The notes below the pieces were generated by a model. That model was not told where the DNA came from, ran no database searches, and saw only the letters and a program-made list of their open reading frames with translations. From NCBI GenBank assembly GCA_050084515.1, contig CM114274.1, forward strand, positions 1,054,001-1,118,000: DNA of 64,000 nt, given 5' to 3'. The position numbers were made by a program, and so were the translations under genes. Below, piece after piece: positions 23,063 to 38,000 of the stretch. Position 1 is the stretch's first letter, and each line of letters begins with the position of its first letter. The DNA comes from Blasia pusilla. Its lineage: Eukaryota; Marchantiophyta; Marchantiopsida; Blasiales.

Positions 23063-26000
23063 GTAAGGGACGTGTTTACTAGATTAACTTACAAAAATTG
23101 GGTGTATGATGTGATAGACTCGTCTAATATGTGAGAAATCACAAGCTGTGTTTGAACTTTGAAACTTCCAACCACTCCAGCTCTCATGCAGGGACCTGTA
23201 AATTTTGCAACCTTCAACCTCACCCGAGGATATTTTGTAGTGTAGATAAGGTAAGAGAATTTGCGATCTGGCAATGTATTGTCTTGGCATGTGACTTCCT
23301 TGATGATCTAATATCAAGGGAACATCGCATCATTTTTTCATTTTTTAAGAAAATCTCGTGAGTTTGACTTTTATCTTCTTTCAGCCTCATCATTACTTTT
23401 AGAAGTGGGTGAGGGTGGCTGTAGATAGAACTGTGAGGACCCAGTGTGGAACTGCAGAGTCTAGGCAAAAGGAAGACCACTTTTTGCTTGGGTAGGCCTT
23501 CGTTGCCAAGTTGAGGATATTTAAGTCATTCATTGATAAAGGAGCAAGCGTGAAGTAAAGGTTGATCTTATTTTTTTACAGGATCGCTTTTATAGTCATG
23601 AATACAGTAAAGGTGATCAATCACATTTTCGAAGCACGTTCAGGTGACTACATTGCGAGTTTGTCCATTAATAAGTCATGAAGCCGATGCCAAGAGACCA
23701 GCACGTCCTATACCATGTAGAAAGCAACCTTGGTTTCTAGTACAGAAATTTTAATCCATGGTTAATTTCATATTGAAAAAGGGAAGTGTCGGTGAGCGGC
23801 ATTTTCAATCCTACCGCCTCAAATAAGTCAGTAGCATTGTTATCAGATCATATTTTAGAGGTGCTATAGTTTGAGCTCCCTTAGCCGAGTTCTCTGTGTG
23901 CTGTAATATCTAGGCCAACACAGGAAGCTTGCGGATTCTGCAGTCTAATTCGCAGGACAAGAATACGTGTGAGATGGAAAGGACAGGGTCATCATCCGAC
24001 CGGGACAGCCAGTAAGTTCTGTTCTTGGTGCAGTTGATCATGTGGAGTTGATTGCTTTTGTGATGCAAGTATGTCATCAACAAATGCCCCAAACTAGAAT
24101 TATCTGGTGTTTTTCTCTCAAATGTGGGCTTAAAAGACATCCTGATTCAGGGGCACTGTGCAAGAAGATGACAATGAGAAAGAGGATAATAAGTTACTAC
24201 TTCTGAGACAAGGAAACTATGCAAACGGTACGCCTCCTGTTTACTTGGGTCAATACATGAGCTGGTCATTCCTCTTCCTTGACTGTTGTCTGTAGGCTGC
24301 AACTTTATTTGACGCTTCTCCCGTTCTTTGTGATGAGAAAATTTTTGTATCAATAACATTCATTCTTGCAATGTTTCACTCGTCATTCATTACTCATTCA
24401 GTTATATTTGCACTACTTATGTTTTCTGGATGGTTTGATCTATCTGGTGTACCAACAGGCCTTCCTGAGGTCAGTCATGATTGGAGCACTTCAGCTGGAA
24501 ACAGGAAGTCAGAAAGAGCTCATGGAGCCAGAAAATGCAGGCGATTGGTTAGATGTCAAAATGGCAAGCTTCCGAACCTAGATAGTAAATTTTTGTGCTC
24601 TGATGCATTGTAAGATCAGAAGAAAGAGGAGACTGTGTATTTTTTTGTTTATTCTTGGCTCTTGATTTTCACATGCTATGCAGATGTCGTGCTCAAGGCT
24701 TGGACAGTTTCTTTTAGCCCGTTGGTTTTTTACTGGGTACATATATGCCTATTCGGTTTTTAAAAATGTGGACCAGTCCTGTTCGGATAGGGTTTTCGTA
24801 GGGTCCAGCTTTCTTCCGGTGGACCAAAAGTCCGTTCAGCAGATAATACGTCTCCGGGTTAGTTTTCCACATGTTTATTCACAAAATTAACCTAAAGCCC
24901 TACTAAAACCCTTACTAACTTTTACTAACTCCCATTACAACCCCTCCTAATCCCTTTTACTCTCTAAAAATTTCCGATTATTTTTATTCTCAATCATCAA
25001 AACTACTGGTGGATATTTCCGATACTCTAATTTTCATGGCTGGTGACCCTTCCGTGAAAATATCTTTCAGATTGGTAAAACATGTTTACGAACCGGCACT
25101 TTTGGCAAAGAATGCCGGTTCTGTCTGAGCCTTTGTCGTGCTTAATATAAATATAAATTGCTAATAATGCTTGTGTGTCATCAATGTGGGTTATCAGGCG
25201 AATGATTGCTGGCTTATGGAAGTGTTCTGTCTGATTTCATTTAAAATACTAAAAGCATCCAGATCTGGTTTGAGACTCATGTTGAAACACAACCAGAATT
25301 CTTGGTCTTTGCAGGCCTGCGTTTCTTTGAAGAGATACCTGATAGCCTTCCAACTGTGAGTTGCTTCTTCCTGATACAACCACACTGTAGATACCATGAC
25401 CAAGTTGATTTACTACTGTGCTTCCTAAAACCAAGCTGGATTACTACCAACTTAGTGTTGGAATTAATTTAGCAAACAAATGTAGCAAATGCATGAAAAA
25501 GTCATTCTTATCTTTGCAATTAATTCTCGAGTCTTTTTTGTCAAATTACAGAGTCGATTCAAGTCAATGACAGCAGTTGGAGTTGTGGAAGGAAACTGTG
25601 CAGATATCTTTGAGCTCATCATGGACATGAATGAGACACGATATGAGTAAATACTTTTCCATTTGTAGAGTCTGGTAGTACCATTGAATTAGTTTTTTGG
25701 TTGATGTATTTCTTTCTATTCAGAGGGTATACCCAGATGTTTTACTCTTACCTTCATTGTGTTGACACGTGAAGCGATTGTAAATGATGAATTAGGAGGA
25801 AAGATCAGAATCTTGCTTGAATCTTGAAAAGATTAGGTTTGAAGGTGTGGGAATGAGATACAATTGTCTTGGTATGATAAGCCATGAATTTTGAGCTGGT
25901 TTAAGTGCAGTAGTTGTGCAAGCAAAGAGGGACTTACTTGTTTCTATGAACTTCACCTGAGCTGGTAATTAGTTGGACTTGGCTTGGATGTCAGGGAAGA

Positions 26001-29000
26001 CTCGATGTAGTATGTGCACCCTCTGTATCTTAGTCATGTAGAGGCAGTTTCTTCAATCGCAACATCATGTTGCAGAGTTTTACATGGATATCAATTCTGA
26101 AACATGTTGATCTGTCTTTGACAGATCAACAACTCTCCCCGCACTCTTCCCTAAAGGCATAATGTTTAGGGCTTTTGATGCTCTTTGCAAATACAGAAGT
26201 TCTTTTATAGATTTCCCGTTTCTATCCTTTGGCTCTTAGTCAAAGCTGGTCTCATTTGCATTCTTCGGTTTCTTCTACCTGTCCTTCGTGGGAGTACCGT
26301 AATCCAAGTACAACCCTTGTCTATCTCTTTGCCAGATGAGCTCAAAGTTGTTGCATGGACCAGTAATGTTTCCTGGGTTAATGACTCATGTAGGATTGAT
26401 GGTGTTGTGAAGTGATTCTTGGGTATCCCTAGAGGTTTCTCCCTTACTTCCTTTGTGGTAAGCAGTGATAGTTGAGAGTCCTCTTCATCTAGGACTCTCT
26501 TTGCCTCTCCCTAATGTAAACATGTTAGCTATTAGAAATACCCAACCATCTGTCCGTGTCCATAGCTGTTCAGGTAAGACAAGCACTACTACTTGAGTAC
26601 AGTATCTGCCAGGTGGGTTTTGGCTCTCATCTACCTGAATGAAATAACTGAAATTTTGTGTAGACATCTTTGTGAATGAAGCTATCTTTGTCAAAATTGT
26701 TCACTGTGTAAATTTTATTACTTCTTGAAGTTTTTCAGTTCTCTACTCGCTCCGATTAGAAATATTCCTGTAAAGTACGTTTTTGGTCCAATCATTGCCC
26801 AATTTTATGCCAATCCCTGTCTCCACATCTTACCCCTTGGCAAGTGGGATGAATTTTTTGTTTTGAAAATGGGCTGAAAGTAGGTTTTTTGGATTAAATG
26901 TCACCTGGTGAAGGTTTGTCTAGACAGATACAAGCATATGTATTTCAGTCCACAGACTGGTCAATTTATTCAGGCTTATGTTCCTTCTCTACAACAGAAA
27001 TAAACCTACTTTTTGTTAGAAATATATGAGAAATATATGACACAATGGCAATGATACGATAGCAAAGCTACGTATGAACTTTATGGAGAACTTTGTAGAG
27101 TATGATCATCCAAGCCCCAGACTATATATTAGTCTGGATGGTGGCTAGAGACAAGATAGCCTACTAGTTTTACAGCGCGTCTTTTAACCAAGCGGCTAGA
27201 TGGGGAACCACTAAAAGTAGGACGTGAGATGGTTCCAGATATTTAAGCCTGCAACCTCATCTAAAAGATACAGCGCTACTTTAGCCAAGTGGCCAAGTGG
27301 CTAGTTAGATGAAGGACCACTAAGAGTAGCAGCATTAGATAGTTTAACACACATTTAGTTTAAGCCTGAAACCTTTATCTAAAATGTATTTATCTAACAC
27401 TTTTGAAGCCTTAGAATTTATTATGGATTCAAGAGGGAGTTTTATGCATAGATATTTGGTTTTCTATCAGAGACAGGGTAACTTGGATTACCAAATTCCA
27501 AAGGAACAGTTTTATCTGCTATTGTATTGATCTAAATAAAGATTTTGGACTTAAGTATACCAGCAACTATGGAGGATTTACATACAAGTGGTTTAAGGAA
27601 TATTAGCTCACCTGGACAACTTCTCCATGTGGAGTCACTTCTTTCAACCTATAGTGTGAGTAGTTGTGAGAGAGGGCTTTGACCACGTGTACAAACACAG
27701 TTTGCTTGGCCTTCTTTCTAGTTGTGAAAGAAGTTGAGATTCTCCCCCTTTCTGAATTCTTCTTCAAGAAAGAAAGGTCTTTATGTGTATTGGAGACAAC
27801 AAAAGGCATAAGTAACAAGAAAAAAGAGAACGATCTGATCAAACTACTGGCCTGTTTTGTCATTACTATATTGCAGATGGGATGCCACCTTTCATCATGG
27901 TAGTTTGATTGAGGAAGTTGATGGACACACTGCCATTTATCATCACCGCTTGGAGTCAGATTGGTTTCCAATGTAAGGTCTTCGTTCTCAATTCAACTTC
28001 CATAAGTCATTTAAATATTTCCAGGATACAGACACAAATTCAAGTTTGGTACGGTCTGTGTTTTGCCTGTGTTCTCACCGTTGACTTCACCTGCTGCAAT
28101 GAAAACAATAGAAGTCATGACTCATTTTAAATTGGCCAAAAAATTCTATCCAGTATCCACCTCAAATTACATCAGGCTGTCAATTCCAGGTATACCCTCA
28201 GTGAAATATCGGACGGGTTTGGTGAGACGCCTGGACATATCTGGGCAGAAAAGTTATGAGCATGTAGAGCATCACCAAGTAGACATCAGTCATCCTTGTC
28301 ACAGCCACTTCATGATGTTTAGAAAATGTAGAACAGACTAGGACCTTATTTCACTGTTTGAGAGTGGTGTGGCCCTGTATGATAAAGTGGAGATGCCTGT
28401 CCATTTTGTAGGTTTATTTGGCCTCGTGATCTCTGCTATTCGCGATACTGGCAACGTAATGAGGATGGGAGCTATGGTAAAACTCCCTCATTCTGCTTTA
28501 GAACCAGTTTTTAACAAAGAGATTCTGTGCCGTCCCTGCTTTTTCTCACTTATTGTTAGTTGAAAGGATCTGGTTTAGTTGGATGTATATATTGTATCAT
28601 GAGTAAGATTTTATTTATAGGCACTTGTGGTAAACTGGAGTTGATTTAAACATTGAAATGTCAAGGAAATATATTTTACTTGTTTTTATTTATTTTTTCT
28701 ATGTGTCGATGATGTCATGAAGAGGTATATCCGTTAGGGTTGGGGATATGCTAGCTTCGTAGGACATCTTTCTATGGTTACAACAGGCATTACTAAATGA
28801 GTAACTGTTTATGGCTGATTTTACTATGGCTGCATGATCTGGTCTACCTTAGCACAAGTTCCAAGTGCCATGGTCATTCTGGATCTTGTTTGACAAAAAT
28901 CAATTGATTCATTCTGTGTCTCTCTTTGTTTTCTTGCTTTGCAGAAATTTATTTTCAGTCTAAGCAACACCCAATGTGTCCTGAACAGCCTGGTTGTGTC

Positions 29001-32000
29001 CGTGCCCAAATGGAGAGTATGTATGCAGAGTTTCATCGTTGTCGGCATTTCATTTCTTTCGCTCTCAAGGGTTTCTTGCTCGTTTTATTACAAATTCAGA
29101 GCTTGAAGGCTGGTCTTTTCTATCTAGGCACTACAAGTTCTAAAAGTAGGAGGTAGGGAAATCTACCTGTACAGTGTCTGCAGAAAATCTTTCTTCCAGA
29201 TTTTTTGTCTTTGCATTTCAACTTAAGTTAGGCCAGTTCGCCTGTGCAGATAATAATTCAAAGTTTGTCTGAATCACATGTTCTGTTGCTAAATTACTTT
29301 TGGGTGCAGTTTGATGATGGGTTCCTCTAGGGTCTCAGATGGTATGAATACCTCTGGATATTCATTTTGGCCATAAAGAGTTTTTTTTTCTTCACTTGTT
29401 ATTGGTTTCGTTAACGCAGGTGGAAGGTATGAAATATCCCCTCTTAAACCTCGACCAGGAGGAGGGCCCAGATCAAAAGTGCAGCAATCAGTGCAAATTG
29501 ATCTGAAGGGTTGGGGTATAGGTCTTCTCCCTTTCTGTCATCAACATACTGTGATTCAAATGCTAAATAGTGTTGCCGGTAAGGTTCCTTATGGATGTAT
29601 TGCCTCATTTTGTGTGGAGTGATGTGATGTCTTGTGTGAGCTTTGGGAAAGTTCAGGTTGACTCAGCTGATTTTCGAGTCATGAAATTTTGATCTCAATT
29701 CCTGGGAGGATTATCTTAGAGTACTGCTGTTTTACACCTGTTCTTTTTTTTATGCTTGTTGATCTCTTCTGTCTACCTTTCATGTAGAGATTACGCTCAG
29801 TGAAACCTCTGCACCAACTTGCAAGATTTCTCACATGTCCTGAGTAGAATGAATAACATTTGAAGATTATGAATATGAATCCGTTCTTGAAAACATTCCT
29901 AATACATAGTTGAAGTTTAGACAGAAGTAATGGCTGGACATTTTTCTGCTCATGCCCATTCCTCTTGTGCGCCGTTTGAAAATCATTTTCTTTTCTTTTT
30001 GACCCAAGTCAGTAAAAGAATACCTTCAAAACTGGCCCCAATTACCAACAACTAGAGTTCTCTTGATGATTGCAGGCTTACGGGAGTGGTTTTCTGAAGG
30101 TCAAGTCCCAGATCCTTCTCAAAGAGTGATGGAAATGAGTGCAGAGTTTCCTGCAGCCAGGAAAAGCTGGAGGCGGCCAGTGTCTGTTGAAGCAAGTGCA
30201 TCTACAGATGCAAACTTTGATGGTGCTGATAGAATGTTGGATGGTCAAGTCTATGATGAGTCTGATGATGAGGATGACTATTCCACCCAAATCGTTGCTG
30301 AAGAGGTGAGGAATATATTAGGTGCTGATTTTTGTAGGTTGTGGGCAGGTTTTCATTTCTTCTTGACAGAAATTAAAATCTTGAGGTGGATAGGTGCAAG
30401 GCCCACGCTGACCTAAAAATCAATTTTTTTCTTTTGTGCTGTTGCAGCTTATTGCTGTTGATCAACTCAAGAAGGAGGTTGCAGGTGGGCTAATTTTTTA
30501 GGGCTTCATAAGCATGTCCCAGAAGTTCAAACTCTTTCCAGGGCACAGGAAATAAAAGACCCACTGCATTCTGCATAATTTCCAACTCGAGAGTATAATG
30601 TATTCTACAACAACGTATATGACTTCAAAACCCTCTTGGTCTCTCTGACCATATTTGGGTCTCGAGTCCGAGGCTATGATAGGCACTACTCAATAAGTAC
30701 AGTGACGACATTTTTGCGTTGCTAAATATTCTCTCAAAGGTAGTTGGTGTGCAGTTCACTTACAGTTGTAAAGATTTGGCCTGCAAAGAAACCTGGCAGA
30801 TGTAAACCGATGTGGTATGAAATTTTAACTTTTTACTCATGTTGCAGTTTCTCCTGCTGATGAGAATCATGCATTACCTTTGGACTTGAAAAGCTTGTCG
30901 GGATCCTTGGAGAAAGGTGATGTCGACACAGGTCGAAATTGTTGGAGCATTCCAAGTAGCACCCTTTTTCGTGTCCGCAGCAAGCGTTTCCTTTTAGATA
31001 GATCTAAGGTGATGTCACATGATCTGCCAAAGACAACTTTTGGCCTTCTATGGAGTCTTTGCATCAGTGTAGCTAAAGTTGTAGTTTCAGTGACTAATTA
31101 GGGTGTTTGGATTAAACTCCTGTTGTGAATTTGATGCATGACTTCAGACCTCCGAGTTCATAAACATGTCGTCATTTTGAGTTAGAATTATGCATTTTGT
31201 TTGTGATTGCATGGAAACAGTGTCCTGCGGGAGAGCCTTTACTTGAGCTTCTTGCGGTGGATTGGTTCAAAGATGTGAAACGTATGGATCACTTAGCTCG
31301 GCGGAAAGGTTGTCCGGCACAGGTGATGGTGAATCCCTAGAGATCTGTAAAATCTTGTAGAGTTAATGTGAATGGGCAAAAGGATGGATTCATATGGTAC
31401 TAGTTTGGTCATCCAACCAATTGTAAGATGTTAATGCTTTCTTTATGGGAATTCAATTTAGCTCAGACGGCTAGGTTTTAAGATTTTTCAATTCATGTGT
31501 CAGTATATTTATGTGCTATGATTTGTTAAGATTTGCAGACATTTTGGGGTCAATATGCTTATGTGCTATGACTTGTTGAGATCAGCAGACATTTTGGAGT
31601 TGGAATCCACGGGTTACTTATTCCTGTAAGGGAGTTTTTCTAAGATACCTCAGATCTATAGTCTATGCTTTTCTGAACCTGTGCAGGTAGCAGGGGAGAA
31701 GGGTCTATTCACCATAGCCTTCAATGTGCAGGTATTCCATCTGTTGGCAGGATATCTTTGTTCCCACGGTCTTTGGGATGTTACTTTTAACCTGAGAATG
31801 CAATGGCTCCGTGGTTTCTTCACTACTTTATTACCCTTTTGGCTGCCTGCATGCAGGTCCCAGCTTCCATGCACTACAGTATGGTCTTCTACTTTGTGGC
31901 AGTCAAGCCAATAACTCCTGGTTCTTTAGTTCATAGGTTTGTGGAGGGAGATGATAGTTACCGCAACAGCCGTCTTAAGCTTATTCCTTCAGTCCCAAAG

Positions 32001-35000
32001 GTTTGTGACCTTTCTTTTGTTGAGTTATTTGAGTTCTGAAATATCTCGCAAAGATCTCATTTTCTTGCCACGATCTGTCTGTAACACTCCTGCAACTGTG
32101 CCATCCACAGGGATCTTGGATAGTAAGACAGAGTGTCGGCAGTACGCCTTGCATCCTAGGAAAGGCTGTGGATTGCACCTACTATCGTGGTCTGAATTAC
32201 CTTGAGGTAAGGTTTTGACTATATGTAACGTGACAATTTAGGAGGCTATCTGACAATGTAATTGTATCTTTAGAAAATATGGAGGTTAGAAGAGTTGGTG
32301 AAGTATATGAATGATTTGAGTTGACCAGCAGATTTCTTCTTAGGCAGGATCAGAACATACATGTTTAAGCAATTGCATTTTGACAGAGTCTACGAGAGGG
32401 AGGAAGATGGAAAGATGAGAGCCCTCGAGGGTACTAAATTTCTGCCATATCTCTGCAGCATGAATGTGTCTTTCTTTGCAAGGGTTTCCTAGAAACAAAA
32501 AAGTTCGGAAATTGAAAGTAGGGTTTTTTTTCATTCTGTCTGGGATTGTTGCACCCATTTGGTGGAGCCCCATAAACTATTCAAAATTTATCCCTCACTT
32601 TCCATGTCTTTGGGGGTAAGGACAGGATGTCAAGAGCCATAATTTAACTGAAGAACTTGGAAGTTCGTGAGCAATTCCTCGTGCAATCACAACCCGCAAC
32701 ATGCATGTATTCAAGAACTCTTGTGATGCACACACAGGAAATGTTCGGGCACCATGTTAATCTTGTGTACGAGATTACACACACTACATACCACTGAGAG
32801 ATGTGTCGAGTTACTAAGAGTAGCAGTGTCAGATGGTTCTCTTAACATAGATTAAGCCTGGAAATGTTTTTTAAATTGGATTCATCTAACACTCCCACTG
32901 AGCTAGAATGTTGTGGCTGAGAAAGATAAAACATCCAGCTGGAAGTGTCATATCTCCCACTCAGCTGCATCTTCCATATCCTAATATTTGAATCAATGAA
33001 TTGGTCCTTAGGAGAGCTTTCGTTGAGAATATCAGAAGTCTGGATTGAAGAGCGACATTCTTCTAGAATAATGTGTCATTGCTGAATATGTTGTATTAAG
33101 GAAAAATGAAGTTCCAAATGTCTGATTTTGGAGTTGTTGCAGAAAGTCGTAGAAAGTTAGATTGCAGGTTGGTTAATTAAGAATTGTTGGAGATTGTTGT
33201 GGGAAACAAATTTCAGAAAGTAGGTCGCAAAACCAGTGTATTTCTTTGGTAGCTTGACTGAGAGCTATATATTCGGCTTCTGTGGTAAACTGTGCAGTAA
33301 CTGTCTGCTTCTGTGAAGCCCTACGTACCGCGCCACCTGCCATGATGAGAGCAAATCCCCAAATAGATTTTTTATCATCTTTAGATAATGCAAAGCATCT
33401 GCATAAGCTTGAAGAGTGAGATCATGGGTGAAACCATAAATAACGATGTTGGTATCAGGAGTTCCCTTCAAGTACCGCAGTGTCTGCATACCAGATTGCC
33501 AATGTTCTGTAGAATGGTTGGACATCTATTTGCATGGGTGGCCCACAAGAAAAGAGATATCGGAGTGAATCCTGTTTGACATACACGCTGAACTTCCAAC
33601 CATTGCAGCATACGGAAATTGCTGAAAATGAGCAAGGTCATCACTAGGAGGAGCAGATGTGGGCTTGGACAATGTTGTCCCAGCCACAGAAGGGCCAGAG
33701 AGTGTATGAGTCATTCATACCAAATTCCACTTGTTTCTCACATATGTACCTTTGAAAACAAAATGAGAAGTAAACAAATACTGACTTTGATGACAGAGCT
33801 AATTTGTTTCTCCAAGTTCCAAGAAGTCACAGCAGATTACAGGTACATGGAATAGCTTCACAGATGTCAAATAGGTGAAGGAAACTTTGTACTTACAAAA
33901 CAATGAGAGAGATCTGATTGATCTACTGCTCATAAACTTCCTCTTTATAGGAAGAAGAGACTCTCTACACTATTGATGCCTCTTCAAGCAGCACACTATC
34001 TCCTCCAGCATTAGGTCCTCCAAAACATCAACTCCTTCAATCACAATAGGTCAGCCTCCCAAGCTGAGGGGCAGCAGTCAGGAGTTCGCAGGTCCAGGAG
34101 CTGGGGAAAGTAGGGATGAGAATGAGAGTGCTCTGGTAACCCTCTTGCTCTTATAGGACAGCCCCTGGCTATCTTGAACCCTAAAACTCTTTAACTAAGA
34201 CTAAAGGAGGCTATTACGAAACCCTAAAAGATTAGTTAATAATCCTAAAAATAGATTGTTACCTACAGATAATAAAAGTAACTTCTCATAGTAAAAAGTA
34301 AAAGGTAAAAAAGTTATTTTTGTTCCTGATCTCACAGTTGCAATTTCAACACCTTTCTTGGTGCGAAGTGCTTTTGTGGTTTGCCCTGTCTCTTACAACC
34401 TGAAATTCTAGTTATAGATGAAGCCCTCCCATGTCATCCATTCCAAAAATGAATTGATCATAAATTTTTGATCGTTGTGGTTGAGTGAGAGATTGTATAG
34501 CAAGATCATCTACTCATACTGCAGCTATAAGTAATTGGTCTGTAGAAGACTTTTTGTAGTAGTGATTGTATGCATTAAGTAGTGCCTGTCGTAGCTTTGC
34601 GACCATAGACCCTATTCCCTGGTTGGACGGTGCTAAAGACTAGGATCGGTGTAGAGAGGAAGAACTGAAGAAGGTACCATATGAAAGGAGGGAGATACTC
34701 TCATGTAGTGTTATGGCTGACCAAACAAAGTGTTGGAGCAGAGCTTCCAAATGTCAACCAGGAAGCTCTTCTGAACAATATCTTCTTCACCTGATTGGGA
34801 TCCCCAATACACCTTACTTACCAGTGCAGCAACTCTGGGCAGGGAATTTAGGCTGCTGAATGTGTTGAACAGTTCTAGTGCTACCAGCTTAGCAATATTA
34901 GCACATGCTGTTGCTCTATTTGTTTTGAATTTGTGCAGGAGCCCAGGTAGTGACCAGAGATTTCATCGCCATATCACAGGTGCAGGAGTTTAGTTGTGTT

Positions 35001-38000
35001 CCCATCCTGCTTTTCTTGTGCTTCAAGTGGATTGCCCCCGTCCTGACCTTGGTTTGTAGTAGAGACTGTACTCATTAAGTAGTGCCTATTGTAGCCTTGT
35101 GACCTGTTTTTTTTTGGTAGAGACAAGGATCGCAAACACTTCTGTATCTGGAGCTTTCTTGAGAAGACATACCTGTGGACCTTGATCAGTTACCTCAAAG
35201 CCTGGAGGTTGGTTCATGTAGATATTATTTTGTAAGTCACCATAAAGAAAAACAGTCTTGACTTCCATTTGATTTAGTCCGGCGTCGGCAACAACAGCAA
35301 CGGAGAGTATTGTTTGAAGAGAAGTCGTGTTCTCAACAGGAGAGAATGTTTCTTTGTAGTCTATCCCTTCCTTCTGTGAGTCGTATATGGCTACTAGCCT
35401 GGCCTTGTCGCTGAGGATACTTCCTGAAGAGGAATACTTGATCTTGAAAAACCCTTTCGTAAGAGACAATGTTAACAGTTTGAGGGAATGGCTTGCTCTT
35501 TTTGAGGTTGGGCACAAAGATCCAGATTTTGTTTTTATGAAGAGATGCAATTTCACCTTCCATCGCTCGGAAGGGGGCGCTTCTTAGCGTCCCCTGTGCC
35601 TGGTGTTATTGAGGATGTTCGAGCAGTCGGGCTTCAGCCACTTTTATTTCCTCTGGCACAGTGGGCGAAACCATCAGTGCTGCTGGTGGCTTCGCCCACT
35701 GTGCCAGAAGATCAGATTGGGGGGATGAGCAAATGATGGAGATTGAGCAGGCAGCATCATCTATTTTTACTGGTATAGATGTTTGTGAGGACTCTCTAGG
35801 TTGAAAAGTAATCAGATCTCCCACAGATTTTCCCAACTCAATTTTACCTGTATTTGACAGTGTACCTCCCACTATTTCAAGATCTGCCTGTAGTTCAGTG
35901 TGTCCCACTGCGTTAGGAATGGTTAGTAGTTCCGGATTTAGTATTGAGACAGTTAACAAAGGTTAATCTTGCCTGTTGTACCTGATCAAGATATTCTCTA
36001 TATACTTTCCTTGACTCAAGCGAATCCAGCTCTCTTCCCGATTTCTCTCAATCTGAATCCCCAATTGCCACTTTGCTGGACCCATATCAACCATCTCAAA
36101 GTTGCGACAGAGGTCTTTCTTCACTCTCTTTACAGTGTCTAAGCTCCCTCCTAGCATCAGAAGATCATCAACATACAATGCTATGTGCATAGTGGAGTCT
36201 AAGGAGTACACTCCTTGATCTGCATTGCTACGTTGGAATCCTTTCCTGATCAGGTAAGCATCCATCTTCTCATACCAGCATCTAGGTGCTTGCTTTAGGC
36301 CATAAAGGGCTTTCTTCAAGAGACACACCTTGCCTGGATGAGTATATCCATCTGGTACCTCCATGTAGATCTCCTCTTTGAGTTCTCCATTTAAGAATGC
36401 AGTCTTCACATCCATCTGTTCCACCTCCCAGTTTTGTTGAGCTGCTAATGCCAAGAGAACTCTAATGGATCCATACTTTGCAACAGGAGCAAAGGTCTCC
36501 TGATAGTCTAAACCAGCCTCCTCATTGAAGCCTTTTGCAACCAGACGTGCCTTGTACTTCAAGATCTCAATTTTTGGTCCCCTTTTTATTCTAAAGACCC
36601 ATTTGCAACCAATGGTCTTTCTACCAGGTGGCAAATCTACAAACTCCCATGTCTCATTTTTCTCTAATGAGACCTTTTCTTCTGCCACAGCCTGCTCTCA
36701 CTGTTCCGAATCATTCCTGCTCATAGGCTCACTCAAAGAGTTGGGCTCTACAACTCCTTCAATAGCATGAGCTTCATTTATCCCCAACCTTCCTACAGGT
36801 TTGGAAATTCTTCCAGATCTCCTTTGCTCTGAGATCTCCTTGATCACTCCCTCTGTGGACTCATGTGCCTCTATAACTTGCTTGGCTGCACTTCTCCTTT
36901 GGTACACCTTCATAGGCTGATCATTTTCAACATGATCTTACTCTCTTACACCTTGGGTGCAAGTATCTAATCCTCCACTACATTCTGCAAGTGTATCCTT
37001 TGATACTTCCTCCTTATCAGCTTCTTGATGTGAGTTTGACAATACAGGGATGATTACAGGAGTGACAATAGAAGTGATTACTGGCACCACTCTGGTGACC
37101 ATTGACTCTTTGTGCTCAGAGTCTTTCCAAAAACTCTTCTCATCAAAAGTCACATCATTGCTTCGAATTGCCTTGCAGGTTATAGGATTATACAACATGT
37201 ATCCTTTCAGCCCTTCTTCATACCCAACAAATATTTACTTGTCAGCCTTTGCATCTAGTTTCCTCCTTTGTGTATCAGGGATGAGGGTATAGCCAACACA
37301 ACCAAACACTTTCAATCTAGAAATGTCAGGTTTCTTACCAGACCAGCACTCTTCTGGAGTTACATTCTTCAAGGCCGCTGTGGGACTGATGTTCCTCAGA
37401 TAATTCGCTGTCATGATAGCTGCTCCCCAGAATTCATGACCAAGCTTGGCATGTTGCAACATGCTCAAGGCTTTCTCTTGCAAGGTTCTATTCAACCTTT
37501 CAGCTACTCCATTTTGGTGGGGGCTGTCACGTGCCGTAACATCTTTTAATATCCCCTTGGCTGAGAGATATGCTTGAAAGTCTTTACTTGTATATTCTCC
37601 TCCTCCATCAGACCTAAGTCTCCTCACTCTTCGTTCAACTTGCCTCTCTGTCATGTTGACAAAGATAACAAATTTCTCTAGAACTTGAGCCTTGCTGCTT
37701 ATCAGGTACACAAAGCTCTTTCTACTCTTGTCGTCCACAAATGACACAAAATAGCGAGCTCCTCCTAGTGACTTTACAGGCATTGGTCCACACACATCAG
37801 AGTGAATGAAGTCCAATAATCTTTCAGACCTGTTAAGTGACCTTCTGGGAGCGGGTGACTTGTGAGCTTTCCCTTGCACACAAGCCTCACAGAACTCAAG
37901 CTTCTGTGACTTCTCAATCTCCACACCACATGACATTTCTTGCAGAGCTCGAATGCTGTGTTCTGATAGGTGCCCCAATCTGCAATGCCACAGATTCAGC

